NCBI GenBank assembly: GCA_964542745.1
Contig: CAZIVR010000062.1
Location: 1-21,439 of the forward strand
DNA length: 21,439 nucleotides
From: DATKAB01 sp964542745
Lineage (GTDB): Bacteria; Eisenbacteria; RBG-16-71-46
Direction of reading: 5' to 3'
The translations under genes were made by a program, and so were the position numbers. A model generated the notes under the pieces. That model had not been told where the DNA came from. It saw only the letters and a list, made by a program, of their open reading frames with translations, and did no database searches. Of this stretch, positions 8,901-16,067 are shown one piece after another; positions within the stretch are counted from its first letter, which is position 1, and each line of letters opens with the position of its first letter.

Positions 8901-9417
8901 GGACGGCGCCGAGGCCCGGCTCGCCGGACTCGTGAGCGAGGTCAAGCCGATCGTCACCAAGGCCGGGCGGCGCATGGGCATCGTCACGCTCGAGGACCTG
9001 AGCGGGCGGATCGAGTGCACGGTCTTCCCCGACGTGTTCGAGGGCGCGGCCGCGCTGCTCCGCCCCGAGACCGTGGTCACGCTGGCCGGCCGGATCGAGG
9101 TGCGCGACGACCGTGGCACCAAGCTGCTGGTGGCCGAAGCCCTGCCCTTCGAGGAGTCGCGCCGGCGCCACCGCCCGTCGCTCCACCTCGAGGTGAATTC
9201 GAAGGACCTCTCGATCCAGTGGCTGCAGGAGGTGGACGAGGTATTGTCCTCCCGACCGGGGGAGGCCGACGTGTATCTTCACATCGTGATGCCCGACCAC
9301 AGCCGCAAGGCCAGCCGCTCGAAGCGCTACCGCGTCGCCGAGGACGAGTCGGTCGCGGGCGTGCTGCGCGAGCGCTTTCCGTTCGTGCGGGTGGCCTGGA
9401 AGCGGGGCTCGGCGTGA
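5971..9417 (+). CDS. dnaE: DNA polymerase III subunit alpha
   Basis: At 1148 residues it is close to the ~1160 of E. coli DnaE. It is the catalytic subunit of the replicative polymerase. The start at ATG 5971 gives the usual family N-terminus (FVHLHNHSDYSLLDG). The PHP domain (1-~270) keeps what look like all metal ligands: His10, His12, Asp19, His44, Glu69, His86 or 87, Cys137, Asp205 and His207. Polymerase carboxylates are Asp397 and Asp399 in PDIDID and Asp550 in KMDFLGLRT. Near residue 909 a QSSLF sequence fits the sliding-clamp binding pentapeptide. An OB-fold region spans ~980-1060 (GLVSEVKPI to LVAEALPF), followed by a short C-terminal domain. The stop overlaps the accA start by four bases, so the two are probably translationally coupled. 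The dnaE-accA order also occurs in E. coli. Confidence 0.98.
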   Translation: MKHADFVHLHNHSDYSLLDGASPIAGMVERAARFKMPALALTDHGSLFGAVEFYQEARRAGVKPLVGMEAYVTRGRRQDRVRETTHHLVLLARDEQGFRNLMKLSSLAYLEGFYYKPRVDHDLLSKHSAGLLALSACPKGEIGSDLLEDRDESALRTAGMYRDLFGADHFFLEVQNHGLDIEDKIRAKTLDLARRTGIPVVATNDCHYLEKDHTDAQDVLICIQTGKTVDEANRMKALAGLHFRDPAEMAALFPDCPEAVSNTLAVAERCNLQMSFGKPLLPEFPLPEGWPDADAYLRDLTWKALNERFRGAVTEPLRERCAYELDVICQMGFASYFLIVRDFIHFAKSRGIGVGPGRGSVAGSLVAYALRITDVNPIEHGLIFERFLNPERVSMPDIDIDFDDLRRGEVIDYVKAKYGSESVTQIITFGTMGAKGVVRDVGRALGLAFADVDKIAKLVPDGLGMTLERALELSPDLKSLPQRGAPFDRLLASARVLEGLARHASTHAAGVLITPGPLLDFVPLYRQKDESVTTQWDMKSVEKAGLLKMDFLGLRTLSVLEETARLVEEGGGKRPDVSALPMDDPAAYRIFQEAETVAIFQFESSGMRDYLRKLRPTVFEDLVAMNALYRPGPMENIPYFIDCKHGRAEARFEHPDLEPILRGTYGVFVYQEQVMQAANALAGFSMAQADELRRAMGKKRQEEMEAKRQQFVEGCKKRRIPAPKAEKIFATMEKFAGYGFNKSHSAAYALVAYQCAWLKAHHPAEFLAATLTSEMSDSARIVTLIEECRRLGLAILPPDVNRSEWRFTLEDGAIRFGLGAVKNVGQNAVEAIVAARVGAGAEGAAGPFRDLFDLAGRLDARTLNRRVLESLVSAGACDALGPERGALFAGAARALEHAAALQRERESRQSSLFGGDAGGVAVSAPPLPDVPAWPGRERSLREKEVLGFYYSEHPLAAMREALERVATHTAADALQLEDGAEARLAGLVSEVKPIVTKAGRRMGIVTLEDLSGRIECTVFPDVFEGAAALLRPETVVTLAGRIEVRDDRGTKLLVAEALPFEESRRRHRPSLHLEVNSKDLSIQWLQEVDEVLSSRPGEADVYLHIVMPDHSRKASRSKRYRVAEDESVAGVLRERFPFVRVAWKRGSA

Positions 9418-10376
9418 GCGCCTGGCTGGATTTCGAGAAGCCGGTCGTCGAGCTCGAGCAGAAGATCCGGGAGCTCAAGGACGAGGCGGCGACCAAGGGC
9501 CTGGCCGCGGGCGGGGAGCTGGCGGAGCTGGAGCGGAAGGCCGACGCGCTCCGGCGCGACGTCTACGCCAACCTCACCGCGTTCCAGCGGGTGCAGCTCG
9601 CGCGGCATCCCCGCCGTCCCTTCACGCTCGACTACGTCCAGCGCTGCTTCGCCGACTTCTCCGAGCTGCACGGCGACCGCCACTTCGCCGACGACCCGGC
9701 GATCGTGGCCGGACTCGCGCGGCTCGGGAACCGCCCGGTGATGCTGGTGGGACAGCAGAAGGGACGCGACACGCGCGAAAACCTGCTGCGGCGGTTCGGC
9801 ATGCCGAATCCCGAGGGCTACCGCAAGGCGCTCCGCCTCATGCAGCTCGCGGGGCGCTTCCGCGTGCCGGTCGTGACGCTGGTGGACACCGCCGGCGCCT
9901 ACCCGGGCCTCGGCGCCGAGGAGCGCGGCCAGGCCGAGGCGATCGCGGTGAACCTGCGCGAAATGGCGAAGGTCGAGTCCCCGATCGTGACGGTGGTGAT
10001 CGGCGAGGGCGGCTCGGGCGGCGCGCTCGCCATCGCGGTGGCGGACGTGGTGCTGATGTTCGAGAACTCGATCTACTCGGTGATCTCCCCCGAGGGCTGC
10101 GCTTCGATCCTGTGGCGCGACGGCAAGCAGGCGCCGCAGGCGGCCGAGGCCCTCAAGCTCACGGCCGAGCACCTGGTGCGGCTCGGAGTGGTGGATGGCG
10201 TGCTCCCGGAGCCGGTGGGCGGGGCGCATCGCGACCCGGACGCCGCGGCCGCCACGCTCGAGCGCGAGGTTTCCCGGCACCTGGACGCGCTGGTCGGGGT
10301 ACCAGTACCGGAACTGCTGGCCCGGCGGCGCGGCAAGTTCCGGCGCATGGGGGTCGTGCGCGGGGACGGCGCCTGA
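9414..10376 (+). CDS. accA: Acetyl-CoA carboxylase carboxyltransferase subunit alpha
   Basis: The product is 320 residues (E. coli AccA is 319). With AccD it forms the carboxyltransferase that moves the carboxyl group from biotin-BCCP to acetyl-CoA, making malonyl-CoA for fatty-acid synthesis in the cytoplasm. Family landmarks are a helical N-terminus (WLDFEKPVVELEQKI), FSELHGDRHFADD, GRDTRENLLRRFGMPNPEGYRKA, DTAGAYPG and the glycine-rich GEGGSGGALAI followed by YSVISPEGCASILWRD. The start is GTG 9414 inside the dnaE stop region (GTGA overlap), giving the standard N-terminus; the same frame is open further upstream but there it is only the shadow of dnaE. accD is not in the window. Confidence 0.97.
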   Translation: MSAWLDFEKPVVELEQKIRELKDEAATKGLAAGGELAELERKADALRRDVYANLTAFQRVQLARHPRRPFTLDYVQRCFADFSELHGDRHFADDPAIVAGLARLGNRPVMLVGQQKGRDTRENLLRRFGMPNPEGYRKALRLMQLAGRFRVPVVTLVDTAGAYPGLGAEERGQAEAIAVNLREMAKVESPIVTVVIGEGGSGGALAIAVADVVLMFENSIYSVISPEGCASILWRDGKQAPQAAEALKLTAEHLVRLGVVDGVLPEPVGGAHRDPDAAAATLEREVSRHLDALVGVPVPELLARRRGKFRRMGVVRGDGA

Positions 10377-10377
10377 G

Positions 10378-10431
10378 CCCCGCCGCGCGGGGGGCGGGGG
10401 CCGCGCGGGTCGCGCGGGGTCCGCGCCCCGC
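10378..10431 (+). terminator. Possible GC-rich terminator hairpins after accA
   Basis: Two inverted repeats follow the accA stop: CCCCGCC (10378-10384) with GGCGGGG (10393-10399), and GCGGGG (10414-10419) with CCCCGC (10426-10431). Neither is followed by a real T-run, only CTTGAATT after the second. They could end the dnaE-accA transcript, but such repeats arise easily by chance in DNA this rich in GC. Confidence 0.35.
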
Positions 10432-10460
10432 TTGAATTCACCGGCGGCAGGGGCGATCAT
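10432..10460 (+). promoter_or_regulatory. Candidate sigma-70-like promoter upstream of the zinc ribbon and C25 genes
   Basis: TTGAAT (10432-10437) and GATCAT (10455-10460) are 17 bases apart, each matching four of six positions of the -35 and -10 consensus. This is a relatively AT-rich spot in a 155-base gap after accA and sits about 70 bases before the next gene. Transcription would start near 10467. Confidence 0.3.
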
Positions 10461-10531
10461 CCACGCGTCATGAGCCGCCCTCCGGCGCCGCCGAGTTGCC
10501 GGGCGTTCGTTTCGCAACGACGAGGAATTCC

Positions 10532-10699
10532 ATGGCGTTGAGCCCCGACCTGCTGCGCATCCTGGTATGCCCCGCCTGTCACGGTGACCTCGCCTACGAC
10601 GAGGCCGCCCAGACGCTCACCTGCGCCGCTTGCCGCCTCCGTTACAAGGTCGTGGACGACATCGCCAACATGCTGGTGGACGAGGCGGAAAAGTTCTGA
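10532..10699 (+). CDS. Trm112-family small zinc ribbon protein
   Basis: The product is 55 residues, the usual size for bacterial Trm112/UPF0434 proteins such as E. coli YcaR. The start at ATG 10532 has GAGGA (10522-10526) five bases upstream and gives the family N-terminus LSPDLLRILVCPACHG. Two Cys pairs (CPAC, CAAC) should bind one zinc ion, followed by the usual KVVDDIANML segment. In eukaryotes Trm112 is an activating partner of several methyltransferases; the bacterial role is not settled, and no methyltransferase gene is in the window. The stop is 25 bases before the C25 protease start, so the two could share a transcript. Confidence 0.88.
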   Translation: MALSPDLLRILVCPACHGDLAYDEAAQTLTCAACRLRYKVVDDIANMLVDEAEKF

Positions 10700-10724
10700 T
10701 CCCCGGTCGTTCGGAATCCCTCGC

Positions 10725-13700
10725 GTGACCCACCCTTCGAAACTGGCGCCGCTGCTGGCGGCGGGACTGGCCTTCGCCGCCGCGACCGCGGCCCTCGCGG
10801 CGCCGCGCGGCGTGGAACTGCTCTCCGCCGGCCCCGGAGGGATCCGGCTCGGCGCCTCGGCCGGACCCGCCGAACTCGAGCCCTCATCCGCCGCCCCCGG
10901 GCGCGCGGTGCTGCGCGTCGAGGGCTGGGCCCTCGAGGGCGGGCCCGGCGCGGCCCGGCTCCCGGTGCGGATCGTGCGCGTGGCGGTGCCCCCCGCGGGC
11001 CCGGTCTCGGTCTCGGGCGTCGGGATGCTCGCCGAGACGCGTGAAGGCGTGGACCTCGAAACGGCGCCCGCTCCGGAGGGGCAGGAACCCGTGCCCGCGC
11101 CCGCACCCGGCGAGCGTGCCCGCCTGCTGGGCGTCTCGTGGCTCCGCAACCAGCGCGTCGCCACCGTCGCGATTCACGCCGCCGACTACGACGCCGCGGC
11201 CCGCCGGCTCACGACCTTCGGGCGGGTCGAGGTGGTGGTCTCGGTGCGCGGCGGGGACGCGGCCTCCGTGCCCGCCGAGCCGGACGATCCCTTCGAGCGC
11301 GTGTACGAATCGGTGCTGGCCAACTACGAGCAGGGCCGCTCGTGGAGGCGCCCCGCGGCCGGCGCCGGCGGCCGCCTCCCCTCGCTGGACGGGTCCGCGC
11401 TCCCCGACACGACCAGCCGGTTCGTGAGGCACGCGTGGGTCAAGATCGCGATCCGGCGGTCGGGATTCCACCGCATCAACTACGGCCAGCTGCGCGCGCT
11501 CCACCCGTTCTCGAGCCACGACAGCATCCCGTTCGCGGACCTTCGCCTCTACGCGTGGCCGGGGCGTCCCGTGCTTTCCGAGCGCGACGGCTGCGACGGG
11601 TGCGACTACCGGCAGGTGGCGATCGGGATCGAGGACGTGGGCCTCGACGGCAAGCTCGGCAACAACCAGGACGCTTTCTACTTCCACGCGCTCGGTCCCA
11701 GCGACTGGGCCGACCGCTACGACCCCTCGTTTCCCGACTCGGTCTACATCCAGAACCCCTACGAGACCGCGAACTACGTGTTCCTGTCGTTCCAGCGCCC
11801 GTCGCGGGGGGACGCGCCCTTCACCGACGCGCCCGCGCGCATTCCCGCCAACCTCGACGACGTCACGCCGAGGGACGACGGCACCGAGAACCGGCCGGTC
11901 ACGTTCGTGGACCGCCTCCGCATCGAGAACGAGTCCGGCAACGAATACAACCCCAGCCTCTACGCGGTGGCCCGGCAGAACCCGGACGGGACCGAGCCGT
12001 GGGCGTGGGAGAAGTTCATGTGGAGGAGCCTCACGATCGGCGGCTCGTTCACGCAGGTGGTGCGCACACCCGGAGCGGATCCCACGATCCCGGCGCGGCT
12101 GCGCGCCCGCGCGTGGGGCACGGGGATCACGCCCGACCCGAGCTGCGTGGATCCCAATCCCCGCCACCTGCTCGACCTGGTGACGTCCTCGGCCGCGGGC
12201 GGCGGTCAGTACGACTCGACGCGGGTCAACTTCTTCGAGCTGACGCCCGTGACGGCGCGGCGCTTCCCGCTCCTCGACACGCTCACCAGCTTCAAGGTCC
12301 GGGTCCCGAGCGTGGGGATCGGCTGCCGCTTCGACCGCAGCACGTTCTCGTTCCTCGAGCTCTACTACGCGCGGCGCTTCGCGCCGGACGGCGGCGAACT
12401 GTGGTTCGAGTCGCCCGGGAACGGCAACGCCATCTACCGGATCGGGCCGTTCGCCAACCGCACGCTGCCCCGCATGTTCGACGTCACCGACCCCTTCGCG
12501 CCGCGCGAGATGCTCACCGACTCGGCGCTGATCCTCGTCAACACGGGATATCTCCCGATCGAGGTGAACGAGACCGGGCGGCGGCGCTACGCGATCCTGC
12601 CCTCGACGAATTTCATCCGGCCCGCGGCTTCCGACTTCCTCGAGGCTTCGGGGGCGAGCTCGGAGAACCTGCGGAGCACCGAGCGGGCCGCCGACTACGT
12701 GCTCATCCATTACGACGGGTTCGCGCTCGCCGCCGACTCGCTGGCCGCGTGGCGCCGGTCGAGGCTGCCGCTCGCCGCCCACGGGCCGCCCTACCACGTC
12801 GTCAACGTGCCGGTCTCGGCGATCTACGACCAGTTCTCGGGAGGCCGCACGGATCCGGCGGCGATCCGGAACTTCCTCCGAACCGCCTTCTACAACTGGC
12901 GGCAGGGAGGGCACGCCGCGCCCGCCTTCGTCACGCTGTTCGGCGACGGCTCCTTCGACTACCGCAACCTGCTCGGGCTCGCCGGGACCGGCCAGCCCGG
13001 GTGCCTGATCCCCTCGTTCGAGAACAACATCGTGGGGGGCGTTCAGTACGCCACCGACGACTGGCTCCTGAACGTGGACGACTTCGTCACCGACGCGGTG
13101 CCCGAGTTCTACGGCGCGCGCATTCCGGCGTTCGACGTCGTGTCCGCCCGGGATTTCGTGCACCGCAAACTGTTCCCCTTCGAGCGCAACGCGCCGACCG
13201 GCGTCTACCGCAACCGGGTGATGTTCATCGCCGACGACGACCTGCAGGGCCAGGAGGACGATCCGCTGCACTGGCGGCACCTGCAGCAGACCTCCCGCCT
13301 CGACAGCGCCTACACGCCCGACCACGTGGACCGTTCCTACGTGTACCTGCACACCTACCCGGACGGCCCCGGGCGCACCAAGCCGCTGGCCAAGGCCGAG
13401 ATCAAGAACACCATCAACGGCGACGGGGTGGCCATCTTCAACTACATCGGGCACGGCAGCCCGTTCAAGCTTAGCGACGAGAACGTGCTGATCGACACCG
13501 ACGCGGGCACCTTCTCGAACGCCACGCGCCTGCCGCTGTTCGTGGCCGCCTCGTGCGACGTGGGCAAGTTCAACGACCCGCGCGTGCAGAGCCTGGGCGA
13601 GCGGCTGCTCACCTCGGCGGCGGGTGGAACGATCGGGGTGGTCTCGGCCACCGAGCTGGCGTACAGCGATTTCAACGTGAACCTGAACAACGATTTCTAC

Positions 13701-14987
13701 GCCGAGATGTTCCGGCGCAGCCCGGCCACCGGACGGTTCACCAACGGCGTGACGCCCTCCCTGGTGGCGGCCAAGCTCCTGAATTCGGGCGGCTCGTTCG
13801 CGATCCAGAACAACCAGAAGTACGGCCTGATGGGCGACGCCGCCTCCCGCCTCAACCTGCCGACCCACTGGGTGGACCTCGCGTTCTACGACGCGTCCGG
13901 GACCACGCCCGTCTCGGAGATCCGCGGGGGCCAGACCCTCACCGTGAAGGGCCGCGTGCTGGACCGGCAGGGCGGGGTCCCGGTGGACTACAGCGGGGTC
14001 GTGGACCTGCTGATCGAAGACTCGCAGCCGCGCCAGACGTCGCCGCCCTGCCAGCTCGCCCCCGGGTGCGAGAAGGCGGTCTACGACTTCCGTGCCGGCG
14101 CGATCTACCGCGGCGACGTGGTGGCCTCGGGAGGCGCCTTCTCCGCGCGCTTCGTCGTGCCGCTCGAGGCGCGCGGCGGGCCGCGGGGCAAGGTGCGCGC
14201 CTACGTGGCCGGCTTCCCGCAGCAGCCGCCGCAGGTGGACGGCGTGGGATCGGCGCGCGTGCAGGTGTCGCCCGGCGTCTCCCCGGGCGGCGACGACGAA
14301 GGGCCGGTGATCTCGCTCTCGTTCGCGGGCGGGGTCACGAGCGTGAAGCCCGACGCGACCCTGCGGATCGAGCTCTCGGACCCGAGCGGCATCCTCACCA
14401 CCGGGCACACCATCCAGAACGGGATCGTGGTGACGCTCGACGACAACACCACGGCCCGCACCGACGTCACCTCGACGTTCCGCTACGCGGCCGGCTCCTA
14501 CACCAGCGGCGCGGCCACCTACCAGCTGCCGAACCTCGCGTCGGGCACCCACACCGTGAAGGTGACGGCGGCCGACAACCTCGCGGCCGGGCTCACCGCG
14601 CTCAACCACCGCTCCACGGCGAGTCTCGCCTTCCAGGTGGTGAACTCGCCGCCCATCACGATCCGCAACGCCTACCTGTTCCCCAACCCGACCCAGTCGG
14701 GGACCTCGGCGAGCGGCGGACAGTTCGTGGTGGACGGGCCCGGGGACTCGGTGAACGTGCTGGTGCGGCTCTACACGATTTCGGGCCGGATGATCCGGGA
14801 GCTCAAGAGCCTCGGGAGCTTCGGCCAGGTGCAGGTGCCGTGGGACGGCCGGGACGCCGAAGGCTTCCCGCTCGCCAACGGCACCTACCTCTTCAAGGTC
14901 TACGTGAACGGCCGCGACGCAAAGGGCCGCAGCACCGCCCGTCAGGGGGCGAGCCGGGACGGCCGGTTCGTGATCCTGAACCCGTAG
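10725..14987 (+). CDS. porU-like: C25 (gingipain-type) cysteine protease, PorU-like type IX secretion sortase
   Basis: With the GTG start at 10725 the product is 1420 residues and begins with a clean signal peptide (LAPLLAAGLAFAAATAALA). The middle region has PorU-like features: VKIAIRRSGFHRINY, GIEDVGLDGKLGNNQDAFYF, LFGDGSFDYRN, ATDDWLL and YRNRVMFIADDD. The C25 catalytic pair is visible as His910 (YIGHGSP) and Cys944 (AASCDVG), spaced 34 residues as expected for gingipains. Ig-like segments follow, and the C-terminus (from ~1315) has LFPNPTQSG, RLYTISGRMIREL and VPWDGRDAEGFPLANGTYLF, a FlgD-like or type IX tail. In Porphyromonas gingivalis PorU removes cargo C-terminal domains at the outer membrane and keeps its own. 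The next gene is PorV-like, matching the Bacteroidota order. It could instead be a secreted C25 protease that is itself cargo. The ribosome binding site is weak. Confidence 0.85.
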   Translation: MTHPSKLAPLLAAGLAFAAATAALAAPRGVELLSAGPGGIRLGASAGPAELEPSSAAPGRAVLRVEGWALEGGPGAARLPVRIVRVAVPPAGPVSVSGVGMLAETREGVDLETAPAPEGQEPVPAPAPGERARLLGVSWLRNQRVATVAIHAADYDAAARRLTTFGRVEVVVSVRGGDAASVPAEPDDPFERVYESVLANYEQGRSWRRPAAGAGGRLPSLDGSALPDTTSRFVRHAWVKIAIRRSGFHRINYGQLRALHPFSSHDSIPFADLRLYAWPGRPVLSERDGCDGCDYRQVAIGIEDVGLDGKLGNNQDAFYFHALGPSDWADRYDPSFPDSVYIQNPYETANYVFLSFQRPSRGDAPFTDAPARIPANLDDVTPRDDGTENRPVTFVDRLRIENESGNEYNPSLYAVARQNPDGTEPWAWEKFMWRSLTIGGSFTQVVRTPGADPTIPARLRARAWGTGITPDPSCVDPNPRHLLDLVTSSAAGGGQYDSTRVNFFELTPVTARRFPLLDTLTSFKVRVPSVGIGCRFDRSTFSFLELYYARRFAPDGGELWFESPGNGNAIYRIGPFANRTLPRMFDVTDPFAPREMLTDSALILVNTGYLPIEVNETGRRRYAILPSTNFIRPAASDFLEASGASSENLRSTERAADYVLIHYDGFALAADSLAAWRRSRLPLAAHGPPYHVVNVPVSAIYDQFSGGRTDPAAIRNFLRTAFYNWRQGGHAAPAFVTLFGDGSFDYRNLLGLAGTGQPGCLIPSFENNIVGGVQYATDDWLLNVDDFVTDAVPEFYGARIPAFDVVSARDFVHRKLFPFERNAPTGVYRNRVMFIADDDLQGQEDDPLHWRHLQQTSRLDSAYTPDHVDRSYVYLHTYPDGPGRTKPLAKAEIKNTINGDGVAIFNYIGHGSPFKLSDENVLIDTDAGTFSNATRLPLFVAASCDVGKFNDPRVQSLGERLLTSAAGGTIGVVSATELAYSDFNVNLNNDFYAEMFRRSPATGRFTNGVTPSLVAAKLLNSGGSFAIQNNQKYGLMGDAASRLNLPTHWVDLAFYDASGTTPVSEIRGGQTLTVKGRVLDRQGGVPVDYSGVVDLLIEDSQPRQTSPPCQLAPGCEKAVYDFRAGAIYRGDVVASGGAFSARFVVPLEARGGPRGKVRAYVAGFPQQPPQVDGVGSARVQVSPGVSPGGDDEGPVISLSFAGGVTSVKPDATLRIELSDPSGILTTGHTIQNGIVVTLDDNTTARTDVTSTFRYAAGSYTSGAATYQLPNLASGTHTVKVTAADNLAAGLTALNHRSTASLAFQVVNSPPITIRNAYLFPNPTQSGTSASGGQFVVDGPGDSVNVLVRLYTISGRMIRELKSLGSFGQVQVPWDGRDAEGFPLANGTYLFKVYVNGRDAKGRSTARQGASRDGRFVILNP

Positions 14988-15091
14988 GCCCGCACGGCCG
15001 AAAATAACTGGAACCAGGGCCGGACCCTGCGGGGTATTTCCCCTGATCGGGGTGTGCCCGGACGTCTCAGAGCGCGGAGGAAATGAGGTCT
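14988..15091 (+). promoter_or_regulatory. Structured gap between the PorU-like and PorV-like genes
   Basis: The gap begins with an unusually AT-rich patch (GAAAATAACTGGAA, 15000-15013). Three short stems follow: CAGGG/CCCTG (15015-15029, five-base loop), GGGG/CCCC (15031-15043) and CCCC/GGGG (15040-15052). The last two share one arm and exclude each other. This may hold a terminator for the upstream gene, a promoter, or an attenuation-like leader for the PorV-like gene. I recognise no known riboswitch. Confidence 0.3.
15076..15081 (+). promoter_or_regulatory. Shine-Dalgarno site deciding the PorV-like start
   Basis: GGAGGA lies ten bases before ATG 15092 but only one or two before the in-frame ATG 15083, which is too close. 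The site therefore favours 15092. Confidence 0.55.
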
Positions 15092-16039
15092 ATGCGGTTG
15101 CGAATCATGACGTTGGCGGCCTTGGCCTCATGCTGCTTCGCCACAGCCTCGCTGGCCCAGGGCACCGGGCGATCCCTCGACATCCAGCCGGGCGCGCGGC
15201 AGAACGGGCTCGGCGCCGCCGGCGTCGCGCTGGCGGACGACGCCACCGGGGTCACCTGGTGGAACCCGGCCGGGCTCGGCTTCGTCGAGCGGTCGGCGGT
15301 CGAGCTCACCTACGCGCAGCTGGTGCCGGGCCTCGCGAGCGACGTCAACTACAACTACCTGAGCTACGTCCGCCCCCTCGAGGGCTGGGGCGCCTTCGGC
15401 CTCGGCATCGTGTTCCTGTCCTACGGGGAGAGCGAGGGAGCCGACGAGCAGGGCACGTCCACCGGCTCCTTCGGCTCGAACGAATTCTCGCCGGCGCTCT
15501 ACTTCGGCACGCGGGTGCTGCCGGACCTCTCGATCGGCCTCTCGCTCAAGTACATCCGCATCCAGCTCGCCCCGAGCAGCTTCCAGGGCGTGGGCTCGAC
15601 CTTCGGCCTCGACCTCGCCGGGCTGTACCGCATCCCGGCCGCGCGCCTGACGCTCGGCATGAACGTCCAGAACATCGGCCCGAGCGTCACCTTCATCAAC
15701 GAGGACCAGGCCAGCCCCCTCAGCCGGAACGTCAAGGTCGGCGCCGCGTGGGAGGCCTACTCGCAGGGCTCGGTGGGCGTGCTGGTCGTGGAGGACTTCA
15801 ACCAGTCGCTCGTCACCAACAAGTTCCGCACGTTCAACCACGGGCTCGAGCTGCGCGTGGCCGACCAGATCGCGGGGCGCATCGGCTGGTACTCCGATCC
15901 GCTCGGGGAAATCAGCGACCTGACCTTCGGGCTCGGGCTCAACTGGAAGAGCCTGGCGCTGGATTTCGGCAGCATCCCCCAGGCGAAGAACTCCGGCCTC
16001 GACTACGTCAAGAAGATCACGCTCGGCTACCGCTTCTAA
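15092..16039 (+). CDS. porV-like: PorV/PorQ-family outer-membrane beta-barrel protein
   Basis: The product is 315 residues from ATG 15092 (an in-frame ATG lies three codons earlier). A signal peptide (MTLAALASCCFATASLA) is followed by the family's N-terminal pattern: QPGARQNGLGAAGVALADDA, then TWWNPAGLG. The rest alternates as amphipathic strands (WGAFGLGIVFLSYGES, IGLSLKYIRIQLA, LTLGMNVQNIGPSV, FGLGLNWKSLALDFG) and ends in YRF, a typical barrel-terminal aromatic signal. In Bacteroidota PorV is the outer-membrane shuttle that hands type IX cargo to PorU for cleavage and anchoring. Direct linkage downstream of a PorU-like gene supports PorV, but PorQ, PorP and several FadL-like paralogs look alike at this level. 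The M6 protease gene follows after 28 bases, probably in the same transcript. Confidence 0.85.
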   Translation: MRLRIMTLAALASCCFATASLAQGTGRSLDIQPGARQNGLGAAGVALADDATGVTWWNPAGLGFVERSAVELTYAQLVPGLASDVNYNYLSYVRPLEGWGAFGLGIVFLSYGESEGADEQGTSTGSFGSNEFSPALYFGTRVLPDLSIGLSLKYIRIQLAPSSFQGVGSTFGLDLAGLYRIPAARLTLGMNVQNIGPSVTFINEDQASPLSRNVKVGAAWEAYSQGSVGVLVVEDFNQSLVTNKFRTFNHGLELRVADQIAGRIGWYSDPLGEISDLTFGLGLNWKSLALDFGSIPQAKNSGLDYVKKITLGYRF

Positions 16040-16067
16040 TCCCACTTCCACCCCGACGGGACGCTTC

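Noticed and set aside
5752..9300. A 1182-codon open frame opposite dnaE
   Set aside because: dnaE is unmistakable on the plus strand. Long antisense frames are expected here because stop codons are rare in GC-rich DNA.
9015..9413. A longer accA frame starting inside dnaE
   Set aside because: The extra residues are Arg/Pro-rich shadow sequence. GTG 9414 gives the standard AccA N-terminus and length.
10884..14609. A 1241-codon open frame opposite the C25 protease
   Set aside because: Its composition (Arg, His, Val, Gly, Glu) is that of an antisense shadow, and the plus-strand C25 motifs are clear.
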